Numbered from the stretch's first letter, positions 8,685 through 17,907 are shown. The stretch is DNA of 64,000 nt from Verrucomicrobia bacterium LW23 (GCA_003054695.1 QAZA01000017.1:217882-281881); one strand, 5' to 3'. Numbers and translations: made by a program. Notes: a model not told the origin generated them from the letters alone.

Positions 8685-8910
8685 GGTTAACAGGTGAGGA
8701 TCAGGTAAGATGGACAGTCTTAGTCTTTGGGTCGCAAAGACTTATGGAAAAGAGATTTGAGAGGCAAACTCTCACTACCCGTCTGCCCAAAGGGCAGACT
8801 ACAGTCTTTTTGGCGCAGTACCAGCAAAAACTCTCTGACCTCTGACCCGTTGGTTAACACTCCGACCGGTTGGTTAACAGGCGACCCAGAGGTTAACAGG
8901 GCTGTTAACC
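8685..8910. repeat. Cluster of GGTTAACAG repeats next to tRNA-Asn
   Basis: GGTTAACA(G/C) occurs at 8685, 8852, 8872 and 8891, and its reverse complement at 8902. The last two form a perfect palindrome-like unit, GGTTAACAG-GG-CTGTTAACC (8891-8910). The same CTGTTAACC lies in the anticodon arm of the tRNA (8609-8617). No gene is seen in 8654-8949 apart from the terminator and these repeats. Confidence 0.6.
8781..8811 (+). terminator. Rho-independent terminator-like hairpin downstream of tRNA-Asn
   Basis: GTCTGCCC-AAA-GGGCAGAC forms a perfect 8-bp stem with a 3-nt loop (8781-8799), followed by TACAGTC and five T. It lies about 130 nt after the tRNA. Confidence 0.6.
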
Positions 8911-8949
8911 AACGAAGTTTTCGAAGTTTTGAGGCAAAATGCACAGAAG

Positions 8950-10017
8950 TCAGAGGTCTTCCACAGGAACTTCAGACGGGCTTCTTCCCAGCCAGTGCGC
9001 GGGTTGGCCCAAGGCGGCTTGGGCAGTTTCCCATTGGAGGAGTGCTTTTGCTTCGGCCTCCCACGCTTCCCTTTCGAGTTGCTGCCAGACGGATTCGTCA
9101 TCACAGTAGCCGCCTTCCAGCTCACTGGCGGTTCTGTAGACTTGGAGGATTTCTGCGGTCTCGGGTGCCTCTTGCGCGGTGTGCCGATCTACGAGGATTT
9201 GCGGATTCGACGAGCTTTCGCGCGCGACTCTACAGGCGATGGCTTCCATCGTGTATGAATCCACGATGAGCGGGAGTTGAATGCCATAGGGGCGTAGATC
9301 GCTGCCGAATACTGGGGTGGCATGGGTGAAGGACCTAAAGTTTTGCTGATCCAGCTTGATGCTGTACCGAGCCGTATCGCCGGAATGTGCGCTATTCGGG
9401 CTCCATTCTGCCTGGCACGTTGTGGAATAACAGCCCGGCCCTTTGATAACCCCCTCGAACTGCTCGCCTGGCCAGGGGCCGGTTCTGTCGACAAGGACGT
9501 GGCCGCCCCACTTGGCGGCTTGTTGTCTGCAATACGCTTCGAGTTCCATCGAGCTGAGCCGTGTAGGTAACGCGCCCAATCGACCTCGAAGCTGGTCGCG
9601 CTGTTCCTCGGAGGCGTAGCCGCAGAGGTCCCAGCGGAAATCACTTTGTTCTGATGGAGATTCCGCAGTGTGCAGGGCCGCATATATCATCCCGATATCC
9701 CAAACGATTTTGATCCATGTATGGAGCAGGTGTGGGGGATCTGGCTCATCGTAGCAGATGGAAACGCCCCCTTGCCCAAAAATTGTCAGGGATTTTCCAT
9801 TACAGTTATGAAGGATACTTTCGCAGGCGAATTTGATGCATCCAGGATCCACACCCTCTTCGAGATAGTCCTGCAGATACTCCTCCACCGAGGATAAAAC
9901 GGCGAGATTGCCTCTCCAGTGGAAACGCTTGCTGTCGGACTGTCTGTCCGCATAGTAAATGCCGGTAGTTACCGAGTCGTCCGCCCAGACGAATGTGCAG
10001 GTTGCTTTCATTTGCAT
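8950..10017 (-). CDS. Unknown protein, last gene of the mod-OLD-UvrD operon
   Basis: About 355 residues that I do not recognise. The frame is open further upstream, but the pair ATG 10017/10011, preceded by GAGAA and lying 14 nt after the UvrD-like stop codon, is the natural start. The sequence is soluble and acidic with no signal peptide or membrane helix. Visible patches are KATCTFVWADDSVTTGIYY at the N-terminus, SLTIFGQGGVSICYDEPDP and a C-terminal helical tail rich in Glu/Ala/Trp (EREAWEAEAKALLQWETAQA). The tight spacing suggests co-expression with the helicase; a defence accessory, immunity or regulatory role is inference only. Confidence 0.65.
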   Translation of the reverse strand: MQMKATCTFVWADDSVTTGIYYADRQSDSKRFHWRGNLAVLSSVEEYLQDYLEEGVDPGCIKFACESILHNCNGKSLTIFGQGGVSICYDEPDPPHLLHTWIKIVWDIGMIYAALHTAESPSEQSDFRWDLCGYASEEQRDQLRGRLGALPTRLSSMELEAYCRQQAAKWGGHVLVDRTGPWPGEQFEGVIKGPGCYSTTCQAEWSPNSAHSGDTARYSIKLDQQNFRSFTHATPVFGSDLRPYGIQLPLIVDSYTMEAIACRVARESSSNPQILVDRHTAQEAPETAEILQVYRTASELEGGYCDDESVWQQLEREAWEAEAKALLQWETAQAALGQPAHWLGRSPSEVPVEDL

Positions 10018-10030
10018 TTCTCGGGTGGGT

Positions 10031-12175
10031 TTACTTGACGATGAGATCCTCCAGAAACTCCGACAGCGGCCGCGTGCCGCTGACGAGCAGGTGGTCGCGG
10101 GCGCGGGTGCAGGCGACGTAAAGGAGGTGGCGCTCGGTGTTGTAGACTTCCTCCAGGTCGGCTTCTTCGGCGATGGACTCGATGCGCTCCTGCAGCGGGA
10201 TGATCTCGTCATCGCAGGCCATGACGGCGACAGCGCGGAACTCCAGGCCTTTGGCCAGGTGCATGGTGCTGAGGGTGATTGCGCCGGCTGGGGTGGCTTC
10301 TGAGCCCGCGGTCAGGATGTGCGCGGGTAGTTCCGCTGCCTGCGCGGCTGCCTCGGCGCGGGGCAGCTCCGCCTCGGAGCGCACGAAAATCGCGAACTCG
10401 TGCGGAGGGATTCCGGGCACGGCCTCCGCTCCTTCCGCGCCCTCCGAATGTTTGCGAAGCCACGCTGCTACGGCGGCGATTTCCTCGTCCTCGTCCGCAA
10501 AGCTCTGGATCTCCGGCGCCGGGCCGTTGAAGACCGAAATGGCGTCGCGCTTTTCGGCGTCGCCGTCCATCTCCGTAACCTCGTCCCCTAGCAGCCGGTC
10601 GGCCTGCGTGCGGATTTGATGCGAAGTGCGGTAGTTGACGCGCAGCGTGCGGGAGCGGCCGCGCAGATCGACGCCCAGTTTAGCCCAGGAGAAGGGCTGC
10701 TGGAAGATGCGCTGGCCCTGATCGCCCGTGAAGAACAGCGCATCCGGGCGACGGGCGAGTGCGGCGAGAAAGCGCAGTTGCGCCACGCCCATGTCCTGCG
10801 CCTCGTCCACCACGGCAAAGTCATATACCGGGTGCGCGGCCTCCCTTATCACCGGCGCCACGCGGGTAAAGATTTCCGCCTGCGTTACCAGGCCCCGTGC
10901 CGCAACCGCCGCCCGCACCACGGCAAACACGCCCCACAGATAGCGGCGCTGCGCTTCGGAGAGGCGCGTCCGGCGGCCGAGGCGGGGGACGTCGCGGTAC
11001 CCCTCCCAGGTGTCCAGCTGCCATGCGTCGACCACGCCCTCCCACTCGCCGGCCAAAAAGCGCGGGGTAAAGCGGCGGCCGCCCGGTGGGGGACCGGCGG
11101 CTGCGATCGCCTCGGCAATCAGCCCGCCGATATCGGATGCGTCCGCGAGCGCAACCGCCCGCCCCTGGGCGCAGTGCGCGCGGTAAAGCCGGGTGCCTAC
11201 GGAGTCCAGCGCCTCCACGTCAATGCGCTCCGCCAGGCGAGGCTCGTTGGAGACGAGGCGGCGAACGCGAACGCGCAGCGCCTCCGCCAGCACAGGCGAG
11301 AATGTGGTGAGCAGCACGCGCGCCTCCGGATGGCTGCGTGCCAGCCACACGGTGCGGTGCAGTGCTACAATCGTCTTACCGGTGCCGGCGGAGCCCGAGA
11401 CGCGGGCCGGGCCCCTGTATTCGCGCTCTACGGATTGCCTCTGATCCGGATGTAGGAAGACCGACCACTTGTCCCAGGGAAACTCAAGGGCGCGCTGCAG
11501 TTCCTCCACATTGGCCATCACGCGGAAGCGGCGCTGTGCGTCGGGGTGATCGAATGGATTGCCGCCGTCGCCTGTCGTCACAGCCGCAGGCTTAGGCTTG
11601 CCGCCTGTAGCCAGCTCTAGCAGTGCCTCGCCGGCTTCGGCGGGCAGTCGCCCGGCAACCGCAAGCAGGGCATCTTCGGTGGTAACGCCGCGCACATCGT
11701 CCAGCCACTCCGGCGGCACGCCGTAGCTCAGCAAGTCGACATCCGCCATGGTGCTGAAGAGATCTCCAAGGGGTCTCCCCGGCGTGTGGGTCCCGCGGAC
11801 CTCCACCTCCTTGTGCACATAGGTCGGCACCACAATTTCCTTCACCGTTTCACGAATCTCCACCAACTGCGCGGCGCCGGTGTGGGGATGCGTCTCCAGC
11901 TTGCGGCACTCCGCCCAGGTGTAGGCTTTGTCGTGGTGATCCACGTAGCACAGCAGCAGGTTGGCCGCACTTTTGTGCACAATAAGCCGGATGTCCTTGT
12001 TCACGCGCACGGACCAGAAATGCTTGTCCTTGGCCTTGTCCAGCTTGTGGAAGCTCATGCCGTTGCCGGCCGGATTGAGCTGCAGATCAAAGGCCGTCAT
12101 CTTCGTGGCCTTCTGTTCGTCGCCGGTAAGGCGGCCAAGGCTGTCGGTAAACGTAGCAGACAAAAGTATATTCAT
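10031..12175 (-). CDS. UvrD/Rep-type helicase with N-terminal RelE/ParE-like domain (GajB-like)
   Basis: 714 residues. Residues 1-110 resemble a RelE/ParE toxin fold (FTDSLGRLTGDEQKATKMTA, FWSVRVNKDIRLIVHK). A superfamily 1 helicase follows: Walker A GSAGTGKT (261-268), Walker B FAVVDEAQDMGVAQ near 455, the motif III-like FFTGDQGQRIFQQ, a motif IV-like LRVNYRTSHQIR, and the motif V/VI pair TLSTMHLAKGLEF and LLYVACTRARDHLLV. It starts inside the stop codon of the OLD-family gene (ATGA overlap), the pairing seen in Gabija (nuclease GajA plus helicase GajB). Standard GajB is near 500 residues; the extra length here is the N-terminal domain and linker. Confidence 0.85.
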   Translation of the reverse strand: MNILLSATFTDSLGRLTGDEQKATKMTAFDLQLNPAGNGMSFHKLDKAKDKHFWSVRVNKDIRLIVHKSAANLLLCYVDHHDKAYTWAECRKLETHPHTGAAQLVEIRETVKEIVVPTYVHKEVEVRGTHTPGRPLGDLFSTMADVDLLSYGVPPEWLDDVRGVTTEDALLAVAGRLPAEAGEALLELATGGKPKPAAVTTGDGGNPFDHPDAQRRFRVMANVEELQRALEFPWDKWSVFLHPDQRQSVEREYRGPARVSGSAGTGKTIVALHRTVWLARSHPEARVLLTTFSPVLAEALRVRVRRLVSNEPRLAERIDVEALDSVGTRLYRAHCAQGRAVALADASDIGGLIAEAIAAAGPPPGGRRFTPRFLAGEWEGVVDAWQLDTWEGYRDVPRLGRRTRLSEAQRRYLWGVFAVVRAAVAARGLVTQAEIFTRVAPVIREAAHPVYDFAVVDEAQDMGVAQLRFLAALARRPDALFFTGDQGQRIFQQPFSWAKLGVDLRGRSRTLRVNYRTSHQIRTQADRLLGDEVTEMDGDAEKRDAISVFNGPAPEIQSFADEDEEIAAVAAWLRKHSEGAEGAEAVPGIPPHEFAIFVRSEAELPRAEAAAQAAELPAHILTAGSEATPAGAITLSTMHLAKGLEFRAVAVMACDDEIIPLQERIESIAEEADLEEVYNTERHLLYVACTRARDHLLVSGTRPLSEFLEDLIVK

Positions 12176-13914
12176 GCTTTTAAATCAGCAATATGTTGAG
12201 TGATAAATTTAATTGCAGTAGCGATATCATCCGGGACTTCATTTGGCTGCATCTCCTTTATGATCTGTCGAACTGTAATGGAGACTTTGTATTTCTCTTG
12301 CGACCACCGCGCAATTGAAGCGAAAAGCGCTTTTCCGCTTACTGTATAGGGGCCACCATTAGTATTCCACCTATCATTAACAATACTGCGTGCAGCAGAA
12401 TTAGCAGCAGGCAGACCGCTTTTTCTCTTTATTTGTATTATATTGTCCGCGTAACTATCTATGGTGCTTTCTTTTAATTCTTCAGCAAATTGCCTAATTG
12501 CATCAGCGACATCGCTTAGTTCTAGTGCGTTAGACGATTTGCTTTTGATTAGACGATAAACTGCTTCAGGAACCAATGCGTAATTTTCAATTTCTTTAGC
12601 TTTCCATATTGTTAGATCTACTCCATATTCTCGGGCCTCTTTATACCGCTTATCTATTTCTTCTGAATCATGATAGTCGCGATCAAGAATACAAATTACT
12701 CGTAAATCAAGATTATTTTTCCTCAAAAGATGTGCGATATTAATCACGGATGGCCACATGCTCCACCCTCCAATGTCACTGTTTGGAATTACGTCTATAG
12801 GAATATCGGCGTTTGGTTCTAATGCGTTCTGAAACGCTTTCAAGAAAGCCATATCTTCACCTTCTAGAAGTATAATACGATTGTATAAACCCAAGCGAGC
12901 TAAGCTTAAATTGTGGATACTTCCAATATTCCGCAATAATTCCTGCACTCCATCGTGGGAGACTGCAGACTTCGATATCTTGTATACACGGTTTAGCGCA
13001 ACAATCGATTCAGGTTCAACTTCGGCCAGCATTTCTGGAGAATGAGTTGCAACAATAAATTGCTTTCTTTGCTGCAATAACATCCGAATCAATCTCCGCT
13101 GCAGATCTGCGTGCATGTATACATCAGGCTCATCTAAAATAATCACTTCGGAGTCAAAGTTTCTGCAAAGAAACCACAAAGTCTGAAGCCACATCTGAAC
13201 CCCATGTCCCATCCATGCTGCTTCGGCAGTGAAGTCTCCATCTCGAACAAGCAAGGCAATTCTACTTTTTGGATCTAGAAGATCTGGTTCTTCAAGTTGT
13301 GATATTGAAAGCCCAGGCCACGAATCAGCAACAAGGTTCTTGAAGGTCGGAAGAAGCTCTTTGTACAATAAGATTTGATTTCTGAAATGGAGGGATGATC
13401 TTAGAGTATGCAAGTTATTTTTAATATAATCATCGGTTAGTTTATGTTCCTCAATTGATAGAGGAAAAATTTGCGGCAATATGCTAACCTTCGGTATATT
13501 TGCTGATTTTAGCGCATCTCTACTTGTAACGCGCTTACCATTTGCTAAAAAGATCTGGGCAAAAATCTCCATTTTTTCGCCAACGAGAATTTCAATCTTA
13601 GATCCACTTGTAAATGTAGCGGTAACTTTTGCAGGTGCATTTCCATAACCATAAAACAGACACTCACTATGAATAAATATGGAATCTATACTTGGCCTAA
13701 GTCCCTTTGAATGCAAGGGCATATCTAAACTTTCCGGGGCAGATTTGAAGCCTAGAGTGTACATTCTTTCTGTTACGAGTGATACTAGACGAAGACCTTC
13801 TACGCATGTAGATTTTCCTGCGTTATTCTTGCCTACGAGCAGGGACTGACCACTAAACTCAATCGTATGGTCACTAAAGCAGCGAAAATTGTGAAGATTT
13901 AATCGGGTCAGCAT
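12172..13914 (-). CDS. OLD-family ATP-dependent nuclease (GajA-like)
   Basis: 580 residues, the usual size of GajA. An AAA15-type ABC ATPase is shown by Walker A VGKNNAGKST (27-36), Walker B VIILDEPDVYMHADLQRRL near 255 and the H-loop FIVATHSPEML. The TOPRIM nuclease domain follows (RIILLEGEDMAFLKAF near 345, VICILDRDYHD near 405). The gene is strikingly AT-rich against its GC-rich neighbours, suggesting separate transfer, yet it overlaps the helicase by 4 bp and lies 17 bp after mod. Known Gabija proteins sense nucleotide depletion and nick DNA. That this one does the same is inferred from the pairing. Confidence 0.88.
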   Translation of the reverse strand: MLTRLNLHNFRCFSDHTIEFSGQSLLVGKNNAGKSTCVEGLRLVSLVTERMYTLGFKSAPESLDMPLHSKGLRPSIDSIFIHSECLFYGYGNAPAKVTATFTSGSKIEILVGEKMEIFAQIFLANGKRVTSRDALKSANIPKVSILPQIFPLSIEEHKLTDDYIKNNLHTLRSSLHFRNQILLYKELLPTFKNLVADSWPGLSISQLEEPDLLDPKSRIALLVRDGDFTAEAAWMGHGVQMWLQTLWFLCRNFDSEVIILDEPDVYMHADLQRRLIRMLLQQRKQFIVATHSPEMLAEVEPESIVALNRVYKISKSAVSHDGVQELLRNIGSIHNLSLARLGLYNRIILLEGEDMAFLKAFQNALEPNADIPIDVIPNSDIGGWSMWPSVINIAHLLRKNNLDLRVICILDRDYHDSEEIDKRYKEAREYGVDLTIWKAKEIENYALVPEAVYRLIKSKSSNALELSDVADAIRQFAEELKESTIDSYADNIIQIKRKSGLPAANSAARSIVNDRWNTNGGPYTVSGKALFASIARWSQEKYKVSITVRQIIKEMQPNEVPDDIATAIKFITQHIADLKA

Positions 13915-13931
13915 TGAGTTTTACTTTTATA

Positions 13932-16900
13932 TTAAATCTTAAACACCTTCATCACCTCATCCCCCAGGTGGTTGATGACTTTGACCGCGATGCGGCCCGA
14001 GCGGGGGCGGCGGAAGGGGCGGGAGGTGTCGCTGTTGAGTGTGGCCCAGGCTTCCTCGTTGATCTCTGCCTTTAGCGTGGTGCGCAGCGCTTTGTAGGGA
14101 TCGCTGGCGCCGAGGAAATAGGCGTGGCGGACGAAGAAGCTTTCCTCGTTATAGTCCGTATCCACAAACCAGCAGGCGATGCCTTCCGGGCCGTTGCTTA
14201 CCACCTCGCCGGTTTGCGGGCGGAAGATATCGACACCGCGAACCTTGACGCGCCAGCGGCCATCGGGGTCGGCTATCAGCTCAATGTCGGGCTCGCCAAA
14301 AATGACGAAGAGGTTGGCTTTGGCGGTGGTTTTCAGGTCGTCGGCCATGTGCAGGTCGGCGTTCATGCGCGCCTTCAGCACGGGGATGCGGCCCAGCTTG
14401 TTAAAGTCCGTGGTGTGCGCCTCGTAGTTAAAGGCGCAGGAGATGAGCACGTCGAATCCGGCGTCGCCCGCCTCGCGCGCGGCGCTTACCAGGTCGGCGC
14501 GCTGCACGGTGCCGAACTCCGGGCCGATGAAGATGGCGGCGCGGCGCGGGGTGTCGCCCTCCAGATAGCGGCCTTCGGCGCACACGTACTCGCCGGGCCA
14601 GAGGGTAAGGGTGGTGAAGGTGATTTTGTCCTCCTTGTGCGCCTGCTGTACGCCGGCGGCGCGCAGGTTCTCCAGAATCATCTGGGGGAAGGACTGACGC
14701 GCGGCGATCTCCGGGTCGGCCTCGCGCACCACGGCCGGGTCGATGAGGTCGTCGTTCTCGTCCACGCCCAGCATGCGGTGGGGGCTGAGGCTCTCGACGG
14801 TAAACGGGCCGGCCACGCGGACTTTCTTCTTGTCCTCGTAGGGCTTGTCGTACAGGTACTCAAACTCGGCCTTGGCGGCGATCGACGCGTCGATTTCCTT
14901 CTGGCGCTTGATGCGGGCGTCCCAGAACTCCAGCAGGGCGATGGCGTAGTAGATGGCCGGCGTGCCTTCCATCATGCCGCTGGGCTCACACAGGAATTCT
15001 TCATCGAGATCCAGCTTTTTGCCACCCCGACGCGCCTCCTCCACCCGTTGTGCGTACAATTCGGCGGCTTTGCGCTGGCTGGCGATGAAGGCGGGTGTTT
15101 CGCGCTCCACCATGTGACGCTTGTAGTGCTCCACGGCGCGGAGCTCGAAGTCCTGCATCGGCAGGGGGCACTCGCGCGGCACGGTCCATTCCTCGTACTT
15201 GCTGGGTAGAGCGGCAACGGCTTGTTGATACGCCTTGATGGCAGCGGGATCGTGGATGGCGAAGGGCTCGGCGGCGTTTTCCTTGAGTATGTCGGTCAGG
15301 TCGCGCAGCTTGCTCAGGCGCTTCCGGATCTCGGGCTGCCATTTGTCCCAGATCACGTCGATCTCGGCGTTGTTGGCGATGGATTTGAGGGTAATGTGCG
15401 GCACGCGCTCGTAGACAAAGCCCTGGCGCAGGTTGCCGCGCACCGGCCGCGAGCTCGGCGCCGTCCGCGTCACCTCCGCCTCCTTGCGCTGCCCCTCCAC
15501 GGAGTCCGCCAGCAAGTAGTACGGATACCGCGCCCCCATGATGCGGGCGCGGGCTAATGCGAGCGCCACCCGCGATGTGTCGATGGTGATCCAGCGCCGG
15601 CCCCACTGCTCTGCGACATAGGCGGTGGTGCCGGACCCGCACGTGGGGTCGAGCACGAGGTCGCCCGGATTCGGGGCCATTAAGATGCATCGCTCGATAA
15701 CCTTCGTGTTCGTTTGTACAACGTACATCTTGTCGTCGGTAAAGCTACCTGAACCCGTGTCGGTCCAGATATTCCCATGAACCGCAACATCAAAATCGTT
15801 GTGAAAACGAATATATTGAATAGAGTTTTCTGCTATATGGATTCGACAAGCCTTTGCAAGCCTTGACATGCCGACAGGATAGTTAGCTTTCCAATGGGAG
15901 TTTTTAGCCCATGTATCATAAATCTTGCCACGAAAATCGAATGGTTGAGGTTCCTTGCTACGGCCCTGTGAAATTATGTTATCTGGCTTATAGGGTTTTG
16001 AACCCTCAGGGATTGCCTGTTCTCCACGTTGTTCTCTAGAAGATACGCCTCTATAAGTAAAGTCATTCAAAAACAACCATCTTGCATTGCCATCGCCTAA
16101 AACAAATTCCTTTCGATAAAACGGTGTGTTCGCTTTTCCATTTGTCTTAAGTCTTTTGTACCAAAGCACAAAATCCGACATATTTCCTAAATAATTTGCC
16201 TCAAATCCTGTTGTGGTTTGTACCGTGATCTGGCTAACAAAATTCTCCTCCCCAAACACCTCATCCATCAGTGCCCGCACGCGGTGCACATTCTCGTCCC
16301 CTATCTGCACAAAGATCGAGCCGGACTCCGTCAGCAGATCCCTGGCCACCGTCAGCCGGTCCCTCAAATACGTCAGGTAGCTGTGGATGCCGTCGCGCCA
16401 CGTATCGCGAAACGCCTTGACCTGCTCGGGCTCCCTCGTGATGTGGTCCGCCTTGCCGTCCTTGACGTCGCGGCTGGTGGTGCTCCACTGGAAGTTGCTG
16501 TTGAACTTGATGCCGTAGGGCGGGTCCAGGTAGATGCACTGCACCTTGCCGCGCAGGCCTTCGCGCTCGGCCAGGCTGGCCATGACCTGCAGGCTGTCGC
16601 CCAGGATCATGCGGTTGGTCCAGTTGCTGTCGTGCTGATAAAACTCGGTCTTGTCCGCGCCGTCGGGGATGCCGTTGAAATCCTGCTTAAAGAGATCGAG
16701 CATGAACTGCCCCTGCGCGTCCTCGCTGGGGTCCACCGCGCCGGCGCCGCCCTCCCGCAGCTCGCGCTGGTAGCGCAGCAGGTCGTCCACCAGCGTTTTG
16801 GCGCGCACCTTCTCCTGGATGTAGAGGGGCGGAGCCTGCACCACCAGGTCGCTCCAGTCCTGCAAATCCTTGCCGCGCCACACCAGTTGCGGGTCCAGAT

Positions 16901-17063
16901 CCACATTGCGCGGGTACTTCACCGCCACGGGCTTCTGGTCATCCTTGTCCATAACGGACTGGTACTCCGCCGTAGGTATATTCCTGCGCTTATCCGCCTC
17001 ATGCGTAAAGGCTTCCACCGTTTTGGAGGGTGCGTCTATGGGTGTTGCTTTATTCTTTTTCAT
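13932..17063 (-). CDS. mod: Type III restriction-modification methyltransferase (Mod-like)
   Basis: 1043 residues, long for a Mod subunit. The amino-methyltransferase motifs are in beta order: motif IV CIYLDPPYGIKFNSNFQW near residue 178, then motif I VLDPTCGSGTTAYVAEQWGR near 470. DPPY predicts N6-adenine or N4-cytosine methylation. Between them, about residues 270-455 (nucleotides 15700-16255), is the likely target-recognition region, and it is much richer in AT than the rest of the gene. A C-terminal part of over 450 residues (VESLSPHRMLGVDENDDL, TLTLWPGEYVCAEGRYLEG) is typical of a broad family of mod/res systems. The start overlaps the NYN gene by 14 bp. Confidence 0.88.
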   Translation of the reverse strand: MKKNKATPIDAPSKTVEAFTHEADKRRNIPTAEYQSVMDKDDQKPVAVKYPRNVDLDPQLVWRGKDLQDWSDLVVQAPPLYIQEKVRAKTLVDDLLRYQRELREGGAGAVDPSEDAQGQFMLDLFKQDFNGIPDGADKTEFYQHDSNWTNRMILGDSLQVMASLAEREGLRGKVQCIYLDPPYGIKFNSNFQWSTTSRDVKDGKADHITREPEQVKAFRDTWRDGIHSYLTYLRDRLTVARDLLTESGSIFVQIGDENVHRVRALMDEVFGEENFVSQITVQTTTGFEANYLGNMSDFVLWYKRLKTNGKANTPFYRKEFVLGDGNARWLFLNDFTYRGVSSREQRGEQAIPEGSKPYKPDNIISQGRSKEPQPFDFRGKIYDTWAKNSHWKANYPVGMSRLAKACRIHIAENSIQYIRFHNDFDVAVHGNIWTDTGSGSFTDDKMYVVQTNTKVIERCILMAPNPGDLVLDPTCGSGTTAYVAEQWGRRWITIDTSRVALALARARIMGARYPYYLLADSVEGQRKEAEVTRTAPSSRPVRGNLRQGFVYERVPHITLKSIANNAEIDVIWDKWQPEIRKRLSKLRDLTDILKENAAEPFAIHDPAAIKAYQQAVAALPSKYEEWTVPRECPLPMQDFELRAVEHYKRHMVERETPAFIASQRKAAELYAQRVEEARRGGKKLDLDEEFLCEPSGMMEGTPAIYYAIALLEFWDARIKRQKEIDASIAAKAEFEYLYDKPYEDKKKVRVAGPFTVESLSPHRMLGVDENDDLIDPAVVREADPEIAARQSFPQMILENLRAAGVQQAHKEDKITFTTLTLWPGEYVCAEGRYLEGDTPRRAAIFIGPEFGTVQRADLVSAAREAGDAGFDVLISCAFNYEAHTTDFNKLGRIPVLKARMNADLHMADDLKTTAKANLFVIFGEPDIELIADPDGRWRVKVRGVDIFRPQTGEVVSNGPEGIACWFVDTDYNEESFFVRHAYFLGASDPYKALRTTLKAEINEEAWATLNSDTSRPFRRPRSGRIAVKVINHLGDEVMKVFKI

Positions 17064-17907
17064 CCGAGGAAGGGGTCAGGAGATTAGCGGAGGAAGCATC
17101 GCTTTTATTGGGCGGGCGCTGAAATGCCGATACGACACCATCCACGTGCTCGTGGAGGTCGTCATTGACGCTTTGCCAGAGCGGATCCAGCAGGAATTCG
17201 ACACCTTCACGTCTGGCCAGTTTTGCGGCGGGTACAAAATCACTGTCCCCGGTTACGAGAATGATGGTGTCCACTTGCTTTTTGAGTGTCAGCGTAGAGA
17301 TATCGAGTCCGATACGCATATCCACCCCTTTTTGGCGCAGGCCGAGGCGAAGGTAGTTGGGATCAAGGCCTCGCCATGCGTCGGCAATCACGGCGAGTTT
17401 GTCGGCATCAGCGACTGTGAGCGGCTGCGGAACCGTTCCACCCTTTGCATGAGTAATGGCTCCATCCAGGACGTTTACCCATTCGCGTATCCTGAGCAGC
17501 TTCTTCGTCATCTGCTCATCCTTGATATGCCAACCGCTCTCTTTCGTCACCTTGCCAAGTCGAAGAGCAAATTTGCGTTGCCGTCGCATCTCATCAAAAA
17601 GTTCAGCTCGAAAGACTGCTTCATCTGTCTTGGCGAACTGGACCTGTTGGTTTAGCAGCGGATGATGCGCAATGTCCTTGTACGGCTCCGCGTCGTAGTA
17701 AAATAGTCTGTAAACATGATCCAACCAGCGGCTGTGAAGCGTGTTGAATTGCTCACCAGTTAGTCGCTGTACATGACGCTTGCACAGCATGCGGGCTGAG
17801 TCGGCAACTGCCTTCGCGGTATCACAAAAATGGGGCGGAACAAGCCGAGACAAACGCTTGAGGAAAAATCCCCCATCGATGAGAATAGCTACCCTGCGTA
17901 TTCTCAC
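17050..17907 (-). CDS. NYN-domain (LabA/DUF88-like) protein in the type III operon
   Basis: 285 residues from a GTG start. The NYN/PIN-like nuclease fold is shown by the N-terminal RVAILIDGGFFLKRL, the central KGVDMRIGLDISTL and the VDTIILVTGDSDFVPAAKLA acidic strand. The three clusters of Asp (in LIDGG, KGVDMRIGLD and GDSDF) form the expected metal site. Such proteins are thought to act on RNA. The gene sits between res and mod and overlaps mod by 14 bp, so translation is likely coupled. Its job in restriction is unknown; it could be an RNase effector or a regulator. Confidence 0.85.
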   Translation of the reverse strand: MRIRRVAILIDGGFFLKRLSRLVPPHFCDTAKAVADSARMLCKRHVQRLTGEQFNTLHSRWLDHVYRLFYYDAEPYKDIAHHPLLNQQVQFAKTDEAVFRAELFDEMRRQRKFALRLGKVTKESGWHIKDEQMTKKLLRIREWVNVLDGAITHAKGGTVPQPLTVADADKLAVIADAWRGLDPNYLRLGLRQKGVDMRIGLDISTLTLKKQVDTIILVTGDSDFVPAAKLARREGVEFLLDPLWQSVNDDLHEHVDGVVSAFQRPPNKSDASSANLLTPSSDEKE

